A DNA stretch of 64,000 bases from Streptomyces sp. XY006 (lineage in GTDB: Bacteria; Actinomycetota; Actinomycetes; Streptomycetales; Streptomycetaceae): assembly GCF_002237655.1 (NCBI RefSeq), contig NZ_NOKT01000007.1:1-64000 (forward strand). Direction: 5' to 3'. Below the pieces are notes generated by a model that did not search any database, had not been told where the DNA came from, and was given only the letters and a program-made list of their open reading frames with translations. The number at the start of each line of letters is the position of its first letter. Positions within the stretch are counted from its first letter, which is position 1. Both the position numbers and the translations under genes were made by a program. This document shows, piece after piece, positions 10,054-21,093 of the stretch.

Positions 10054-10365
10054 ATGGAATCGCGACCGCGGGCTCACCGGCAAGGTGGACACCCCGAGGC
10101 GACCGAGGCGCACGCAGCACCCGACGGTGCGCCCGAGGCGCTGGTGCACGAGGTCTGCGCGCTGTGGGCGGAGCACCTCGCCGCCGGCGAGGTCGGGGCG
10201 GACGACGACTTCTTCGCACTAGGCGGCAACTCCCTGACCGGGATCGCGATCATCGACCGGGTGAAGCGCGACCACGGTGTCGAGCTGTCGGTGCGCGACT
10301 TCTACCTGGCCCAGACCCCCGCCCGGGTCGCCGCACTCATCGAGCGGGGAAAGGCGCTGACATGA
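10054..10365 (+). CDS. Free-standing peptidyl carrier protein
   Basis: A 103-aa single carrier domain with a disordered N-terminus. The 4'-phosphopantetheine site is in DDDFFALGGNSL. It is not fused to any catalytic domain. The ATG at 10054 has GGAAGAGG upstream, and the stop overlaps the next start (ATGA), coupling it to a P450 and then to a Cys-type hydrolase. This three-gene set is the usual layout for building a beta-hydroxylated amino acid on a dedicated carrier before transfer to the assembly line. The A domain that charges it is not in the window. It heads an operon that appears to run to 34,228. Confidence 0.93.
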   Translation: MESRPRAHRQGGHPEATEAHAAPDGAPEALVHEVCALWAEHLAAGEVGADDDFFALGGNSLTGIAIIDRVKRDHGVELSVRDFYLAQTPARVAALIERGKALT

Positions 10366-11612
10366 GGCTGACGCCCGGCGCCGCACGCGGCATCGACCTC
10401 GACCGCGTCGACCTGTTCGACCTGGACCTCTACACCGACGGCGACCCCCACCCCGTCTGGGACGCCATGCGCGCCAAGGCCCCGCTGCACCATCAGGTGC
10501 TGGCCGACGGGCGGGAGTTCTGGTCCGTGACGCGCTATGAGGACGTCTGCCGGGTGCTCGGCTCCCACCAGGAGTTCACCTCGGAACGCGGCACGGTCGT
10601 CACCCACCTCGGCGTCGACGACGTCGCGGCGGGCAAGCTGATGACCTCCACCGACCCGCCACGGCACACCCAGGTCCGCAGGGCGATCGGCTCCCGGCTC
10701 ACGGCGCGCGCCGTGGCGCCCTGGGAGGACCGGATCCGGCAGGCGATCGTGCGGTTCCTCGAACCCGCGCTGGACGGCGCGGTCTTCGACCTGGCCGAGC
10801 AGGCGCTGCGCCTGCCGGCCATCGTCACCGGGCCGCTGCTCGGCATCCCGGAGCGCGACTGGGACGAGCTCGTGCAGCTGACCGCGATGGTGACGGCCCC
10901 CTCGGACCCGCACTTCCGGCAGGGCAGCGAAGCCGCGACGCTCGCCATCTCCCACCATGAACTCGTCGCCTACGTCACCGCGTGGGTCAAGCAGCGCCGC
11001 GCGGCCGGAGGCGAGGACACCAGCCTGCTCGACCACCTCATGAGCGTGCGCGTGGGTGAGGCGCCGCTGACCGACGAGGAGATCGCCCTCAACGGCTACA
11101 GCATCCTCCTCGGCGCCAACGTGACGACTCCGCACACCGTCTCGGGCACCGTGCTCGCCCTCGTCGAACGGCCCGAGCAGTTCGAGAAGGCCCAGGCCGA
11201 CCCGTCCCTCGTGCCGAACCTGGTGGAGGAGGGGCTGCGCTGGACCTCGGCCGCCTGCAACTTCATGCGGTACGCCGTCGGCGACACGCTCATCGGTGGC
11301 GGCACCGTCCCGGCCGGCGGAGCGGTCGTCGCCTGGATCGGGTCGGCCAACCGGGACGCCGACCAGTTCACCGACCCTCACACGTTCGACATCACCCGGA
11401 CCGGCGCCAAGCGCCAGGTCGCGTTCGGGTTCGGCTCGCACTTCTGCATCGGCGCGCCGCTGGCCCGGATGACCCTGCGCGTCTTCTTCGAAGAGCTTCT
11501 CCAGCGCTGCGGATCGATCGAAGTCGCCGGCGAACCCGAGCACCTGCGGTCGTACTTCATCGCCGGCATGACCCACCTCCCCATCGTCGTCCAGAGACGC
11601 GGGACGCCATGA
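10362..11612 (+). CDS. Cytochrome P450, probably acting on the carrier-bound amino acid
   Basis: 416 aa with heme loop FGFGSHFCIG and ExxR (EGLR). The I-helix reads LLGANVTTPHT (nt 11104-11150): the Thr pair is kept but the preceding acid is Val. Both ends overlap neighbours by 4 bases (ATGA), so it is translated with the carrier protein and the Cys hydrolase. By position and by analogy with P450s that beta-hydroxylate PCP-bound Tyr, Leu or His, its likely reaction is beta-hydroxylation of the amino acid on the adjacent carrier protein, giving for example 3-hydroxyleucine, a residue of azinothricin-type peptides. The partner is inferred from gene order, not from the protein itself. Confidence 0.93.
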   Translation: MRLTPGAARGIDLDRVDLFDLDLYTDGDPHPVWDAMRAKAPLHHQVLADGREFWSVTRYEDVCRVLGSHQEFTSERGTVVTHLGVDDVAAGKLMTSTDPPRHTQVRRAIGSRLTARAVAPWEDRIRQAIVRFLEPALDGAVFDLAEQALRLPAIVTGPLLGIPERDWDELVQLTAMVTAPSDPHFRQGSEAATLAISHHELVAYVTAWVKQRRAAGGEDTSLLDHLMSVRVGEAPLTDEEIALNGYSILLGANVTTPHTVSGTVLALVERPEQFEKAQADPSLVPNLVEEGLRWTSAACNFMRYAVGDTLIGGGTVPAGGAVVAWIGSANRDADQFTDPHTFDITRTGAKRQVAFGFGSHFCIGAPLARMTLRVFFEELLQRCGSIEVAGEPEHLRSYFIAGMTHLPIVVQRRGTP

Positions 11613-12352
11613 CCTCCGGATCCTCCGCCACCGTGACCTCACCATGGTTCGTCCGGCCGCCGTCCGGCACCGGCCACCCCGCAAGGCTCTTCTGCTTCCC
11701 CTTCTCCGGAGCCGGCGCCTCGGTGTTCGGCGCCTGGCCGGCCGTGATCGACGGGGCCGAGGTCTGCCCGGTGCAGTTCCCCGGCCGGGAGAGCAGGATG
11801 GCCGAGCCGCACTACGGCACCTACGAGGAACTCGCCGACGCGCTCGCCGAGGCGCTGGTGCCGCTGCTCGACCGCCCGTTCGCGTTCTTCGGGCACTGCG
11901 CGGGGGCCCTGCCCGCCTTCGAGACCGTGCTCCGCCTCGCCGACCGGGGCCTTCCGCTGCCCGAGCGCCTGTTCGTGTCGGGCCAGCCCGCGCCGCACCA
12001 CGCCTCGCGCGACCGGATGCTCGCCATGGACGAGGCCCAACTCCGCGCCGAACTGGAGTCCTTCCTGCGCGACCGGGGCATCGAGCCGAGGCCGGACATG
12101 GTGGACATGGGCCTGGCGGTGCTGCTCCGCGACCACGCGGCCGCGGGCGCCTACCGGCGCACGGAGCCGGTGACGCTCCCGTGTCCGGTCGTCGTCCTGC
12201 ACTGGCGGGACGACCCCGACGTGAACCCGGTCGACCTGGAGGCCTGGCGTTCCTACGCGGAGCGGGTCGACGTCCGGGTCGTCGACGGCGGTCACTACGA
12301 CTTCATGCACGCGCCCGACGCACTTCTGACGTCACTGGGCTCCTGGCGCTGA
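11609..12352 (+). CDS. Thioesterase-fold protein with Cys nucleophile, candidate aminoacyl carrier-to-carrier transferase
   Basis: 247 aa, type II thioesterase fold (FPFSGAGASVFGAW at the N-terminus), but the nucleophile elbow reads GHCAGA: Cys97 replaces Ser. The acid and His are present (HWRDDPD, DGGHYDF). Cys-type members of this fold, SyrC and CmaE of Pseudomonas, move aminoacyl groups between carrier proteins rather than hydrolysing them. Here the gene follows the free carrier protein and its P450 with a 4-base overlap, and the C-A*-PCP protein at 31,022 has an A domain that looks inactive. The simplest reading is that this protein moves the finished beta-hydroxy amino acid onto that PCP. 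Hydrolytic proofreading remains possible. Confidence 0.88.
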   Translation: MTSGSSATVTSPWFVRPPSGTGHPARLFCFPFSGAGASVFGAWPAVIDGAEVCPVQFPGRESRMAEPHYGTYEELADALAEALVPLLDRPFAFFGHCAGALPAFETVLRLADRGLPLPERLFVSGQPAPHHASRDRMLAMDEAQLRAELESFLRDRGIEPRPDMVDMGLAVLLRDHAAAGAYRRTEPVTLPCPVVVLHWRDDPDVNPVDLEAWRSYAERVDVRVVDGGHYDFMHAPDALLTSLGSWR

Positions 12353-12403
12353 ACGCGGCACCGCCCGTGCGCGCCACGGGCCCGGAAACCGGAAAGGATT
12401 CGT

Positions 12404-15400
12404 ATGAGTGGCCCAGCCACCGGTATCGCCGTCATCGGGATGTCGTGCCGCTTCCCCGCAGTGAGCGGCCCGGCGGAGTTCTGGCGCCTGCTGGTCGAGG
12501 GCCGGTCGACCGTCGGCACGTTCCCCGCGCAGCGGGCGGCCGGCGCCCCGGCCCCCGTCCATCCGGACGCCGGCACCCTGCGCGCCGGTTCGTTCTTCGA
12601 CGCCATCGACGGGTTCGACGCCGAGTTCTTCGGCCTCGACGCGGCGGAGGCCGCCGCCATGGACCCCGTACAGCGGCTGGGGCTGGAACTGGCCTGGGAG
12701 GCCGTCGAGGACGCCCGTGTCCCGGCGGGCGCGCTCGCGGGCCGCGAGATCGATGTGGTGGTCGGCAGCGCGTCCTCCGGATACGACCTGCTGCGCAGGG
12801 AGTCCGGCAGCGACCGGGACGACCACCACGCCGCGCTCGGCTCCGCCGGTGCGCTGATCGCCAACCGGATCTCCAGCCTGTTCGACGTACGCGGCATGAG
12901 CTACTGCGCCGACTCCGGCCAGTCCTCCTCCCTGGTGGCGCTGGCGCTCGGCTGCGACCGGATCCGAAGCGGAGCGGTCGACACGGTACTGGCCGGCGGC
13001 GTCGGGCTGATCGCCGATCCGGAGTCGGGACTGGGCCTGGCGAACATGGGCGCCTTGTCGCCCGACGGCCGCTGCTTCTCCTTCGACGCCCGGGCCAGCG
13101 GTTTCGTCCGAGGCGAGGGCGGAGCGTTCGTGCTGCTCAAACGGCTCGACCACGCCGTCGCCGACGGCAACCACATCTACGCGGTGGTGCGGGGCTGGAG
13201 CGTCGGCAGCGGGGGTGCCACCGCCCGGATGCCGGATCCCAGCCCCGGCGCCCAGGCGGCGGCCGTGCTGTCCGCCCTGGCACGCGCGGACGTCCCCTTC
13301 GACAGCGTCGACTACGTGGAGGCCCACGGCACGGGCACGCGCCTGGGCGACCCGGCCGAGGCGTCCGGCCTGCGCGAGGTGTTCCGGGCGACCGGCCGCA
13401 GCCGGCCCCTGACGATCGGCTCGGTGAAGACGAACATCGGGCACCTGGAGCCCGCTGCGGGCATCGCCGGTTTCGTGAAGGCGGTCCTCTGCGTGGACCG
13501 CGGCCTGCTCGTGCCGAGTCTGAACTTCTCGTCGCCCAACCCCGGCATCGCCGACTTCCACCGCGACTTCGAGGTCCCGGTCACGGCCCGGCCCTGGCCG
13601 GGCCCGCCCGGACGGCCGCGGCGGGCCGGCGTGTCGTCGTTCGGCATGGGCGGGACCAACGCCCACGTCGTCCTCGAACAGGCCCCCCCGGCGCCGACGG
13701 CCCGCGCCGCGGACACCGAGCCGGGCCCGTGCGCCTCGGAGCTGCTGCCGTGGGTGCTGTCGGCCCGGTCCGAGGCGGCCCTGCGCGAACAAGCGGTCCG
13801 GCTCCGCGACCTCGTCGCGGCCGACGCCTCCCTGACCCTCGCCGACGTGGGCCACGCGCTGCTGACGACCCGGACCACGTTCGAGCACCGGGCGGTGCTG
13901 CTCGGCGGCGACCGCGAGGAGGCGCTGGCCGGTCTCGACCGGCTGGCGGCCGGCTCCGGCACGGAACGGACGGTGCGGGGCACGGCCCCGGGCCCGCCCG
14001 GACCGGTCGTGTTCGTCTTCCCCGGGCAGGGCTCCCAGTGGCTCGGCATGGGCCGCCGGCTGTACGCGGAGTCGGCGGAGTTCGCCCACGGGATCGACGC
14101 CTGTGCCCGGGCACTTCAGCCGTGGGTGGACTGGTCGCTGGTGGACGTGGTGACCGCCGCCGAACCGGCCGCGGCACTGGACCGGGTCGACGTCATCCAG
14201 CCCGCGCTGTTCGCGATGATGGTGTCGCTGGCCCGGGTCTGGCGGTCGTACGGTGTGGTGCCCGACGCGGTCGTGGGGCACTCGCAGGGCGAGATCGCCG
14301 CCGCCTGCGTCGCCGGCGCGCTCTCCCTCGACGACGCGGCGCGGCTCGTCGCCCTGCGCAGCCGCGAACTGACCGCACTGGCCGGCACCGGCGGGATGAG
14401 CGCGGTGTCCGCCTCCCCGGCGTGGGTGCGCGAACGGTTGCGGCAGTGGCCGGGGCGGCTGTCCACGGCCGCGGTCAACGGACCGGCCTCGGTGGTGGTC
14501 TCCGGGGACGACGAGGCGCTGGAGCTGTTCGCCGCGCGGGCCGCCGAGGAGGACGTGCGGGTGCGGCGCGTCAAGGTGGACTACGCCTCGCACTCCCACC
14601 ACGTCGAACGCATCCGGGAGCGGCTCCTCACGGCCGCCTCGGACCTCGCACCGCGACCACCCGAGGTGGAGTTCTGGTCCACCGTCACCGGTGGGCCGCT
14701 CGGCACGCGGCCCCTCGACGGCGCGTACTGGTACGACAACCTGCGCTCGACCGTGCGGTTCGGCGAGGTCGTCGAACACCTGATGCGGGCGGGCGCCGGG
14801 GTGTTCGTGGAGGTCAGCCCCCATCCGGTCCTCGAAGTGGCGATGGCGGAGACGGCCGACGCGCTCGCCGTGGCCTCGACGACGGTGGGCAGCCTGCACA
14901 AGGAGGACGGGAGCCAGGCGGACCTGCTGGCCTCGCTCGCCGAAGCGCACGTACGGGGAGTGCCGGTGGACTTCACGGGGCTGTTCACCCCGCACCGGCC
15001 GCGCCGGGTCGCCCTGCCCGCCTACGCGTTCCAGCGGCGGCGGTACTGGCTCACCCCGCCCGACGAGCCGGGCCCTGACCCCCGCGCGGACGGCGCCACG
15101 GGCGCGGCGACGGACCTGCCGGACTCGGAACCGGCCGCCCTCGGCCTCGTGTGCGCCGAGGCGTCGGCCGCCTGGGGTGCCAAGGGCCCGCGCCCGACGG
15201 CGGGCGACCTCGCGGCCCGCCCCGACAGCACCTTCAAGGACCTGGGCCTCGAATCCTCGACGGCGGTGCGGCTGCGCAACCGGCTCACCGCGGCGACCGG
15301 CGTACGGCTTCCGGCCACCGTCGCGTTCAGCCACCCCACGCCGCGGCGGCTGGCCCGCCACCTCCTCTCCCTCCTCACCCCGCCGGCGGCCGCGGGGCCC

Positions 15401-15478
15401 GCCGAGCCGGAGGGGACGAGCCAGGAGGACCGCAGCGACGACGAGCTGTACGCGCTCATCGAGCGCGGCTACGTGTAG
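12404..15478 (+). CDS. Type I PKS loading module, KSQ-AT-ACP
   Basis: 1024 aa. The ketosynthase has Gln173 in place of the active Cys (ADSGQSSSL instead of DTACSSSL), the signature of a KSQ decarboxylase loading domain. The AT has GHSQGE (Ser627) and YASH (727-730), predicting methylmalonyl-CoA. The carrier Ser is residue 951 in LGLESS. So it loads methylmalonyl, decarboxylates it and presents a propionyl starter. The C-terminal tail ([13 protein letters not shown]) is a short docking segment. RBS GGAAAGG; 51 bp after the Cys hydrolase, same operon. Confidence 0.96.
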   Translation: MSGPATGIAVIGMSCRFPAVSGPAEFWRLLVEGRSTVGTFPAQRAAGAPAPVHPDAGTLRAGSFFDAIDGFDAEFFGLDAAEAAAMDPVQRLGLELAWEAVEDARVPAGALAGREIDVVVGSASSGYDLLRRESGSDRDDHHAALGSAGALIANRISSLFDVRGMSYCADSGQSSSLVALALGCDRIRSGAVDTVLAGGVGLIADPESGLGLANMGALSPDGRCFSFDARASGFVRGEGGAFVLLKRLDHAVADGNHIYAVVRGWSVGSGGATARMPDPSPGAQAAAVLSALARADVPFDSVDYVEAHGTGTRLGDPAEASGLREVFRATGRSRPLTIGSVKTNIGHLEPAAGIAGFVKAVLCVDRGLLVPSLNFSSPNPGIADFHRDFEVPVTARPWPGPPGRPRRAGVSSFGMGGTNAHVVLEQAPPAPTARAADTEPGPCASELLPWVLSARSEAALREQAVRLRDLVAADASLTLADVGHALLTTRTTFEHRAVLLGGDREEALAGLDRLAAGSGTERTVRGTAPGPPGPVVFVFPGQGSQWLGMGRRLYAESAEFAHGIDACARALQPWVDWSLVDVVTAAEPAAALDRVDVIQPALFAMMVSLARVWRSYGVVPDAVVGHSQGEIAAACVAGALSLDDAARLVALRSRELTALAGTGGMSAVSASPAWVRERLRQWPGRLSTAAVNGPASVVVSGDDEALELFAARAAEEDVRVRRVKVDYASHSHHVERIRERLLTAASDLAPRPPEVEFWSTVTGGPLGTRPLDGAYWYDNLRSTVRFGEVVEHLMRAGAGVFVEVSPHPVLEVAMAETADALAVASTTVGSLHKEDGSQADLLASLAEAHVRGVPVDFTGLFTPHRPRRVALPAYAFQRRRYWLTPPDEPGPDPRADGATGAATDLPDSEPAALGLVCAEASAAWGAKGPRPTAGDLAARPDSTFKDLGLESSTAVRLRNRLTAATGVRLPATVAFSHPTPRRLARHLLSLLTPPAAAGPAEPEGTSQEDRSDDELYALIERGYV

Positions 15479-15516
15479 CACCGCCCCGTTCGCCCGTCCT
15501 CGGTGAAGGAGACCCA

Positions 15517-18500
15517 GTGGAGGAAGTCGACAAGCTCCGGTCCTACCTGCGGCGCGCCGTCGGTGACGCGCAACAACTGCGCGAGCGGGTGGCCGCGTTG
15601 GAGGAGTCGGCTCGCGAGCCCGTCGCCGTCGTGGGCGCGGGGTGCCGCTTCCCGGGCGGGGTCACGTCCCCCGAGCAGCTGTGGGACGTGGTGGCCGCCG
15701 GTGTGGACGCGACGGGGGAGTTCCCCCGGGACCGCGGCTGGGACGTGGAGGCGCTGTACGACCCGGACCCCGGGGCGTCCGGCAGGACGTACACCCGCCG
15801 GGGCGGGTTCCTCGCCTCGCTCGCGGAGTTCGACGCGCCGTTCTTCGGCATCAGCCCGCGCGAGGCGCTGGCGATGGACCCGCAGCAGCGCCTGATGCTG
15901 GAGACCTCCTGGGAGGCCCTGGAGCGCGCGGGGATCGACCCCGCGACCCTGCGGGGATCGGACACGGGCGTGTTCACCGGCATCTACGGGGTCGACTACG
16001 GTCCCCGGCTGGGCGGGGGGACGGCGGCCGAGGTGGAGGGCTTCGGGATCGCCGGGACGTACACCAGCGTGGCCTCGGGCCGGGTGGCGTACGTGCTGGG
16101 CCTTCAGGGCCCGGCGGTGTCCACCGACACGGCCTGCTCGTCCTCGCTGGTCGCCGTCCACCAGGCCGTGCGCTCCCTGCGGTCCGGCGAATGCGCGCTG
16201 GCGCTGGCCGGCGGGGTGTCGGCGCTGCCGAGCCCGGGCCTGTTCGTGGAGGTCTCCCGGCAGCGGGGCCTGTCCGCCGACGGGCGGTGCAAGTCGTTCG
16301 CGGAGGCGGCCGACGGGACCGCCTGGGGCGAGGGCGCGGGTGTGCTGGTCCTGGAGCGGCTGTCGGACGCGCTGCGCAACGGGCGGCGGATCTGGGCGCT
16401 GATCCGGGGCTCGGCCGTCAACCAGGACGGCGCGTCCAACGGTCTCACCGCGCCGAACGGGCTCGCGCAGCAGCGGGTCGTGCGAGCGGCCCTGGCCGAC
16501 GCGGGCCTCGCCCCCCGGGAGGTGGACGCGGTGGAGGCCCACGGCACCGGCACCCGGCTGGGCGACCCCATCGAGGCGGAGGCGCTGCTGGCCACCTACG
16601 GGCAGGACCGGGAGCCCGGCGAACCGCTCCGGCTGGGTTCGCTCAAGTCGAACATCGGTCATACCCAGGCCGCGGCCGGGGTCGGCGGCATCATCAAAAT
16701 GATCATGGCGATGCGGCACGGTGTGCTGCCGCGGACGCTGCACGTGGACCGTCCCACCCCGCACGTGGACTGGACGGCCGGAGCGGTGGAGCTGCTGACC
16801 GGGCCCGAGCCCTGGCCCGCCCGGCCGGGACGGCCCCGCCGTGCGGGCGTGTCGTCCTTCGGGGTCAGTGGCACCAATGCGCACCTCGTCCTCGAAGAGG
16901 CGCCCGGGGCTGAGGACGGCGCGGCCCGCCGGCCCGCGGCCGCCGCCTCCGGACGGGTGTCCACCGAGGCGGCGGCGGTGCCCTGGGTGCTCTCCGCGCG
17001 GTCCGCGGAGGCCTTGCGGGAACAGGCGGTGCGCCTGCGGGACCGCGTCGCCGCGGACGCCGGCCCCACCGCGGCGGCCGTGGGACACGCGCTGGTGGCG
17101 ACCCGCTCGCTGTTCGAGCACCGCCAGGTGCTGATCGGCGCCGGCCGCGACGAGCTGCTCGCCGGGCTGACGGCGGTCGCCGCGGGGGACCGGCACCCCC
17201 GGGGCGTGGTCTCCGGCGTCGCCCGGCCCCTGGGCGGTACGGTCTTCGTCTTCCCCGGCCAGGGATGCCAGTGGCCGGGCATGGGACGCGAACTGTGGGA
17301 GACCAGCCCGGTCTTCGCCGAGCAGCTGCGCGCCTGCGCCCGGGCGCTCGAACCGTGGATCTCCTGGTCTCTCGTCGACACCGTGTGCGGTGGCCCCGAG
17401 GCCGCTGACCTGGACCGGATCGACGTCGTACAGCCCGTCCTGTTCGCGATGATGGTGTCGCTGGCGCGGGTCTGGCGGGCGCTGGGCGTCGAGCCGGACG
17501 CCGTGATCGGCCACTCCCAGGGCGAGATCGCCGCCGCCTGCGTGGCGGGCGCCCTGTCCCTGCCGGACGCGGCCAGGATCGTCGCCGTGCGGTCCCGGCT
17601 CCTGGCCACCGCCACCGAGGACGGCGGCATGGCCGGGATCGTGGCGACCGAGGACCGCGTCCTGCGGCTGATCGAGCCGTGGGGACCCCGCATCGCGATC
17701 GCGGCGATCAACGGGCCCTACTCGACGACCGTGTCGGGCGAGGCCGACGCGGTCGCGGAACTGGTCGCGGCCTGCGAGGCCCAAGGGGTGCGCGCCCGCC
17801 CGATCCCGGCCGGCGTCCCCGGCCACTCGCCGCTGATGGACCGCTTCGAGCCGGCGCTCCTCGACGAGCTGGCTCCGATCCGGCCCGTGTCCTCACCGGT
17901 GGCGTTCCACTCGACCGTCACCGGTGCTCCCCTCGACGGCGCGGAACTCGACGCGGCCTACTGGTTCCGCAACATGCGGGAGCCGGTCCGCTTCGACGCC
18001 GCCATGAGGAGCCTGCTCGCAGCGGACCACGGAGCCTTCATCGAGGCCAGCCCGCACCCGCTGCTCATGGTGAACATCCAGCAGATGCTCGACGACACGC
18101 CCGGGGCACCCCGGGTCGCGACCGGCTCGCTGCGCCGCGGCCAGGGCGGGTTCGCGCGGCTGTACCGGTCGGCGGCCGAGGCCTTCGTGGCGGGCGTCCC
18201 CGTGTCCTGGCCCACGGCCCTGCCCGAACCGGACGGCGCCTGGGCGGAGTTGCCCACCTACCCGTTCCAGCGGCAGCGCTACTGGCTGGACACACCGCGC
18301 GAGACCACCACCACTTCCCCGTCGGGCCACCCGTTCCTCGACACCGTGATCGACCTGCCGGACGACGCGGCAAGCGGCGGCGTGGTGGCCCGCGGGTTCC
18401 TGTCGCCCGAGCGCCACCCGTGGCTCGCCGGGCACCTCGGCCACGGCACCGCCACGGTGCTGCTGGAGATGGCGGTGTGGGCCGCGCACCGGGCGGGCCG

Positions 18501-21084
18501 CGACGTCGTGGACGAACTCGTCCTGGAGGAACCACTGCTGCTGTCCGGCCCGGCCGGACGCGAGGTCCGCGTGGTCGTCGACGGCAACGGCGTGATCGGC
18601 GTGCACTCGCGCGGCGACGGCGAAGCCGGGTGGACCCGGAACGCCTTGGGCTTCGCCGGCTCCGACACCGGCGGGAGCCCGCCGGCGGACGGCCTCGCAG
18701 CCTGGCCCCCCGCGGACGCGGTCGGCGTGTCCCACGAGGCGGCGTACGCCCGGCTGTCCGCCCTCGGCTTCGCGCCGGGGCCCCTGTACCGGGGGCTGCA
18801 GGAGGCGTGGCAGGCCGACGGCGCACTCTTCGCCCGGGTGGAGCTGCCGGCGGTCGGCGGCGCGGAACAGGCGAGCGGCTTCCGCATCCATCCGGCGCTG
18901 CTCGACTCCGCGCTGCTGGCCACCGGCCTGGTGCCGGCAGCCGACGGCTGCGCAGAGGGCCGGCTGCCCTACCGGTTCCGAGGCGTCCGCCTGACGTCCG
19001 CGCACTCCGGCGCGCTGCGCGTCCGTCTCACCTCCACCGGGCCGGACACGGTGTCCGTGACCCTCGCGGACCGGACCGGGGCACCGGCCGGCGGGATCGA
19101 GTCGCTGACCCTGAGGCCCGCGGACACCGCGAAGCCGGCGGAGTCCGGCCGGCACGACGCCCTGTACCGGGTGGACTGGGTCCCCGCCCCGTCCTCGCCG
19201 CACGGGGCCGGGCGCCACGCCGTGCTGGGCGAGCCGGACGAGCTCACCGCGTCCCTGGCACGGGGCGGGCCGGTCCTGGCCGGACCGGCCGAACTCGCCG
19301 CCTCCGGCGCCGGCATACCCCCGGTCGTGTTCGCCGTGCCGAACGGCGCGGGCACCGACGGCGACTCCCCGCCCGCGGCCGCCCGGCACCGACTCCACCA
19401 GGTGCTGCGGTGGACGCGCGAGTGGCTCCTGGACGACCGGTTCTCCGCGTCGCGCCTGGTGGTCGTCACCCGTGAGGCGATCCAGGACGGCCTGGGGTCC
19501 CCCACCGACCCGGCCGCGACAGCGGTCTGGGGTTTCCTGCGCAGCGCGCAGACGGAACACCCCGGCCGGTTCACACTCCTCGACACCGACGCCCGCGCGG
19601 ACTCCTGGGCCCGTGTACCGGCCGCGGCCGGCACGGGTGAGGAACAGCTGCGGATCCGGTCGGGCACCGTGACCGTTCCCCGGCTCACCCGCCCGGCCGC
19701 CGCACCGCGTTCCCCCGGAGCAGACCGGGACGGTCCCGCCCTCGGGTCCGGGACGGTGCTGATCACCGGCGGCACCAGCGGCCTCGGAGCGATGCTGGCC
19801 CGCCACCTCGTGGAGCGGCACGGGGTGCGCCGTCTGCTGCTCACCAGCAGACGGGGGACGACGGCCCCGGCGGTGGACGGACTGCGTACCACGCTGACCG
19901 GGGCGGGCGCCCACGTCGAGGTGGCGGCCTGCGACGTCACGGACCGCGCGGCGGTGACCGCGTTGATCGACGCCGTCCCGGACGAGCACCCGCTGACCGC
20001 GGTGATCCACTGCGCCGCCGTCCTGGACGACGGCGTCGTCGAGTCGTTGACGGGTGACCGCGTCGACGCGGTGCTCGCTCCGAAGGCGCACGGCGCCTGG
20101 CACCTGCACGAGGCCACCCGGCACCTGGACCTGTCCGCGTTCGTGCTGTTCTCCTCGGTCGCGAGCCTGCTGGGGACGGCCGGACAGGCCGGCTACGCGG
20201 CGGCGAACGCCTTCCTCAACGGCCTCGCCGAGACCCGCCGGGCCCGGGGACTGCCCGCCACCGCCCTGTGCTGGGGCTACTGGGCCGAGCGCAGCGAACT
20301 GGGCGCCGGCCTGATGGAGGCGGACCTCGTGCGCCTGCAACGCCAGGGCGTGTCGCCCATGCCGTCGCACGAGGGCCTCGCGCTCTTCGACGCGGCGATC
20401 GCACGGGACGACGCGGTCCTGGTGCCCGCCCGGCTGCACCTGCCCGCACCCGGCGCTGTGCACACCGGCCGCACGGTCTCACCACTGCTGCGCGCCCTGC
20501 TCACGCCCTCGGCCGGCACGGACCGTCCGGACCGGGAGGAGACTCACGCCGTCGAACTCGCGCAGCTGGTGCTGTCGAAGCCGGCGGCCGAGGCGGAGGC
20601 GGTGGTGCGCGACCTCGTGCGGGCGCAGACCGCACTCGTCCTCGGTCACGAGGACGGTGAACAGGTCGGCCCCACCGTCGCGTTCCGGGACCTCGGCCTC
20701 GACTCGCTCACCGCGCTGGAACTGCGCAACAAGCTGTCGGCGGTGACCGGTCTGAAGCTGCCCGCCACGCTCGCGTTCGACCACCCGAACCCCGAGTCCC
20801 TCGCGCGGTTCCTGATCGACAGCGTCACGCCCGCCCCCGCCGGTCCGGAGCGGACGCCGGCCGACCGGCTGGCCGAGGAGATCGAGCGGCTGGGCGCCCG
20901 GCTGGAGGAGGAGTTCCCCGCCCTCGCGGACGAGGAGAGGGCCACCCTGTCCACCTTGGTGGGCCAGGTGCAGGGCCGAGTCCGCGCGCTGGCGGGCGAA
21001 GGACCGGTGATCGGCATCACCGACCGGATCAGTACGGCGTCAGCCGGCGAGCTTCTCTCGCTGCTGGACCAAGAGCTCGGCTAG
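15517..21084 (+). CDS. Type I PKS extension module 1, KS-AT-DH(impaired)-KR-ACP
   Basis: 1855 aa from a GTG preceded by GAAGGAG. N-terminal coiled docking helix ([13 protein letters not shown]), KS with Cys207, AT with GHSQGE (Ser667) and the unusual selectivity motif VPGH (767-770) instead of YASH or HAFH, which points to a bulky alkylmalonyl extender. The DH region keeps His973 and Asp1130, but the HxxxGxxxxP motif ends in Leu and the YGPxFQG motif is PGPLYRG, so dehydration is doubtful. The KR is complete (GGTSGLG, VLDDG, Ser, Tyr1560) and of B type by its LDD motif. The ACP Ser is 1730, followed by a long C-terminal docking helix. Predicted product: a 3-hydroxy-2-alkyl pentanoyl chain. 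Confidence 0.95.
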   Translation: MEEVDKLRSYLRRAVGDAQQLRERVAALEESAREPVAVVGAGCRFPGGVTSPEQLWDVVAAGVDATGEFPRDRGWDVEALYDPDPGASGRTYTRRGGFLASLAEFDAPFFGISPREALAMDPQQRLMLETSWEALERAGIDPATLRGSDTGVFTGIYGVDYGPRLGGGTAAEVEGFGIAGTYTSVASGRVAYVLGLQGPAVSTDTACSSSLVAVHQAVRSLRSGECALALAGGVSALPSPGLFVEVSRQRGLSADGRCKSFAEAADGTAWGEGAGVLVLERLSDALRNGRRIWALIRGSAVNQDGASNGLTAPNGLAQQRVVRAALADAGLAPREVDAVEAHGTGTRLGDPIEAEALLATYGQDREPGEPLRLGSLKSNIGHTQAAAGVGGIIKMIMAMRHGVLPRTLHVDRPTPHVDWTAGAVELLTGPEPWPARPGRPRRAGVSSFGVSGTNAHLVLEEAPGAEDGAARRPAAAASGRVSTEAAAVPWVLSARSAEALREQAVRLRDRVAADAGPTAAAVGHALVATRSLFEHRQVLIGAGRDELLAGLTAVAAGDRHPRGVVSGVARPLGGTVFVFPGQGCQWPGMGRELWETSPVFAEQLRACARALEPWISWSLVDTVCGGPEAADLDRIDVVQPVLFAMMVSLARVWRALGVEPDAVIGHSQGEIAAACVAGALSLPDAARIVAVRSRLLATATEDGGMAGIVATEDRVLRLIEPWGPRIAIAAINGPYSTTVSGEADAVAELVAACEAQGVRARPIPAGVPGHSPLMDRFEPALLDELAPIRPVSSPVAFHSTVTGAPLDGAELDAAYWFRNMREPVRFDAAMRSLLAADHGAFIEASPHPLLMVNIQQMLDDTPGAPRVATGSLRRGQGGFARLYRSAAEAFVAGVPVSWPTALPEPDGAWAELPTYPFQRQRYWLDTPRETTTTSPSGHPFLDTVIDLPDDAASGGVVARGFLSPERHPWLAGHLGHGTATVLLEMAVWAAHRAGRDVVDELVLEEPLLLSGPAGREVRVVVDGNGVIGVHSRGDGEAGWTRNALGFAGSDTGGSPPADGLAAWPPADAVGVSHEAAYARLSALGFAPGPLYRGLQEAWQADGALFARVELPAVGGAEQASGFRIHPALLDSALLATGLVPAADGCAEGRLPYRFRGVRLTSAHSGALRVRLTSTGPDTVSVTLADRTGAPAGGIESLTLRPADTAKPAESGRHDALYRVDWVPAPSSPHGAGRHAVLGEPDELTASLARGGPVLAGPAELAASGAGIPPVVFAVPNGAGTDGDSPPAAARHRLHQVLRWTREWLLDDRFSASRLVVVTREAIQDGLGSPTDPAATAVWGFLRSAQTEHPGRFTLLDTDARADSWARVPAAAGTGEEQLRIRSGTVTVPRLTRPAAAPRSPGADRDGPALGSGTVLITGGTSGLGAMLARHLVERHGVRRLLLTSRRGTTAPAVDGLRTTLTGAGAHVEVAACDVTDRAAVTALIDAVPDEHPLTAVIHCAAVLDDGVVESLTGDRVDAVLAPKAHGAWHLHEATRHLDLSAFVLFSSVASLLGTAGQAGYAAANAFLNGLAETRRARGLPATALCWGYWAERSELGAGLMEADLVRLQRQGVSPMPSHEGLALFDAAIARDDAVLVPARLHLPAPGAVHTGRTVSPLLRALLTPSAGTDRPDREETHAVELAQLVLSKPAAEAEAVVRDLVRAQTALVLGHEDGEQVGPTVAFRDLGLDSLTALELRNKLSAVTGLKLPATLAFDHPNPESLARFLIDSVTPAPAGPERTPADRLAEEIERLGARLEEEFPALADEERATLSTLVGQVQGRVRALAGEGPVIGITDRISTASAGELLSLLDQELG

Positions 21085-21093
21085 GGGAGAGCG

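Noticed and set aside
11644-15481. Very long open frames opposite or out of frame with the PKS/NRPS genes (several over 500 codons)
   Set aside because: They are Arg/Gly/Pro/His-rich shadows of high-GC coding sequence. The chosen frames carry all recognisable motifs and proper ribosome binding sites.
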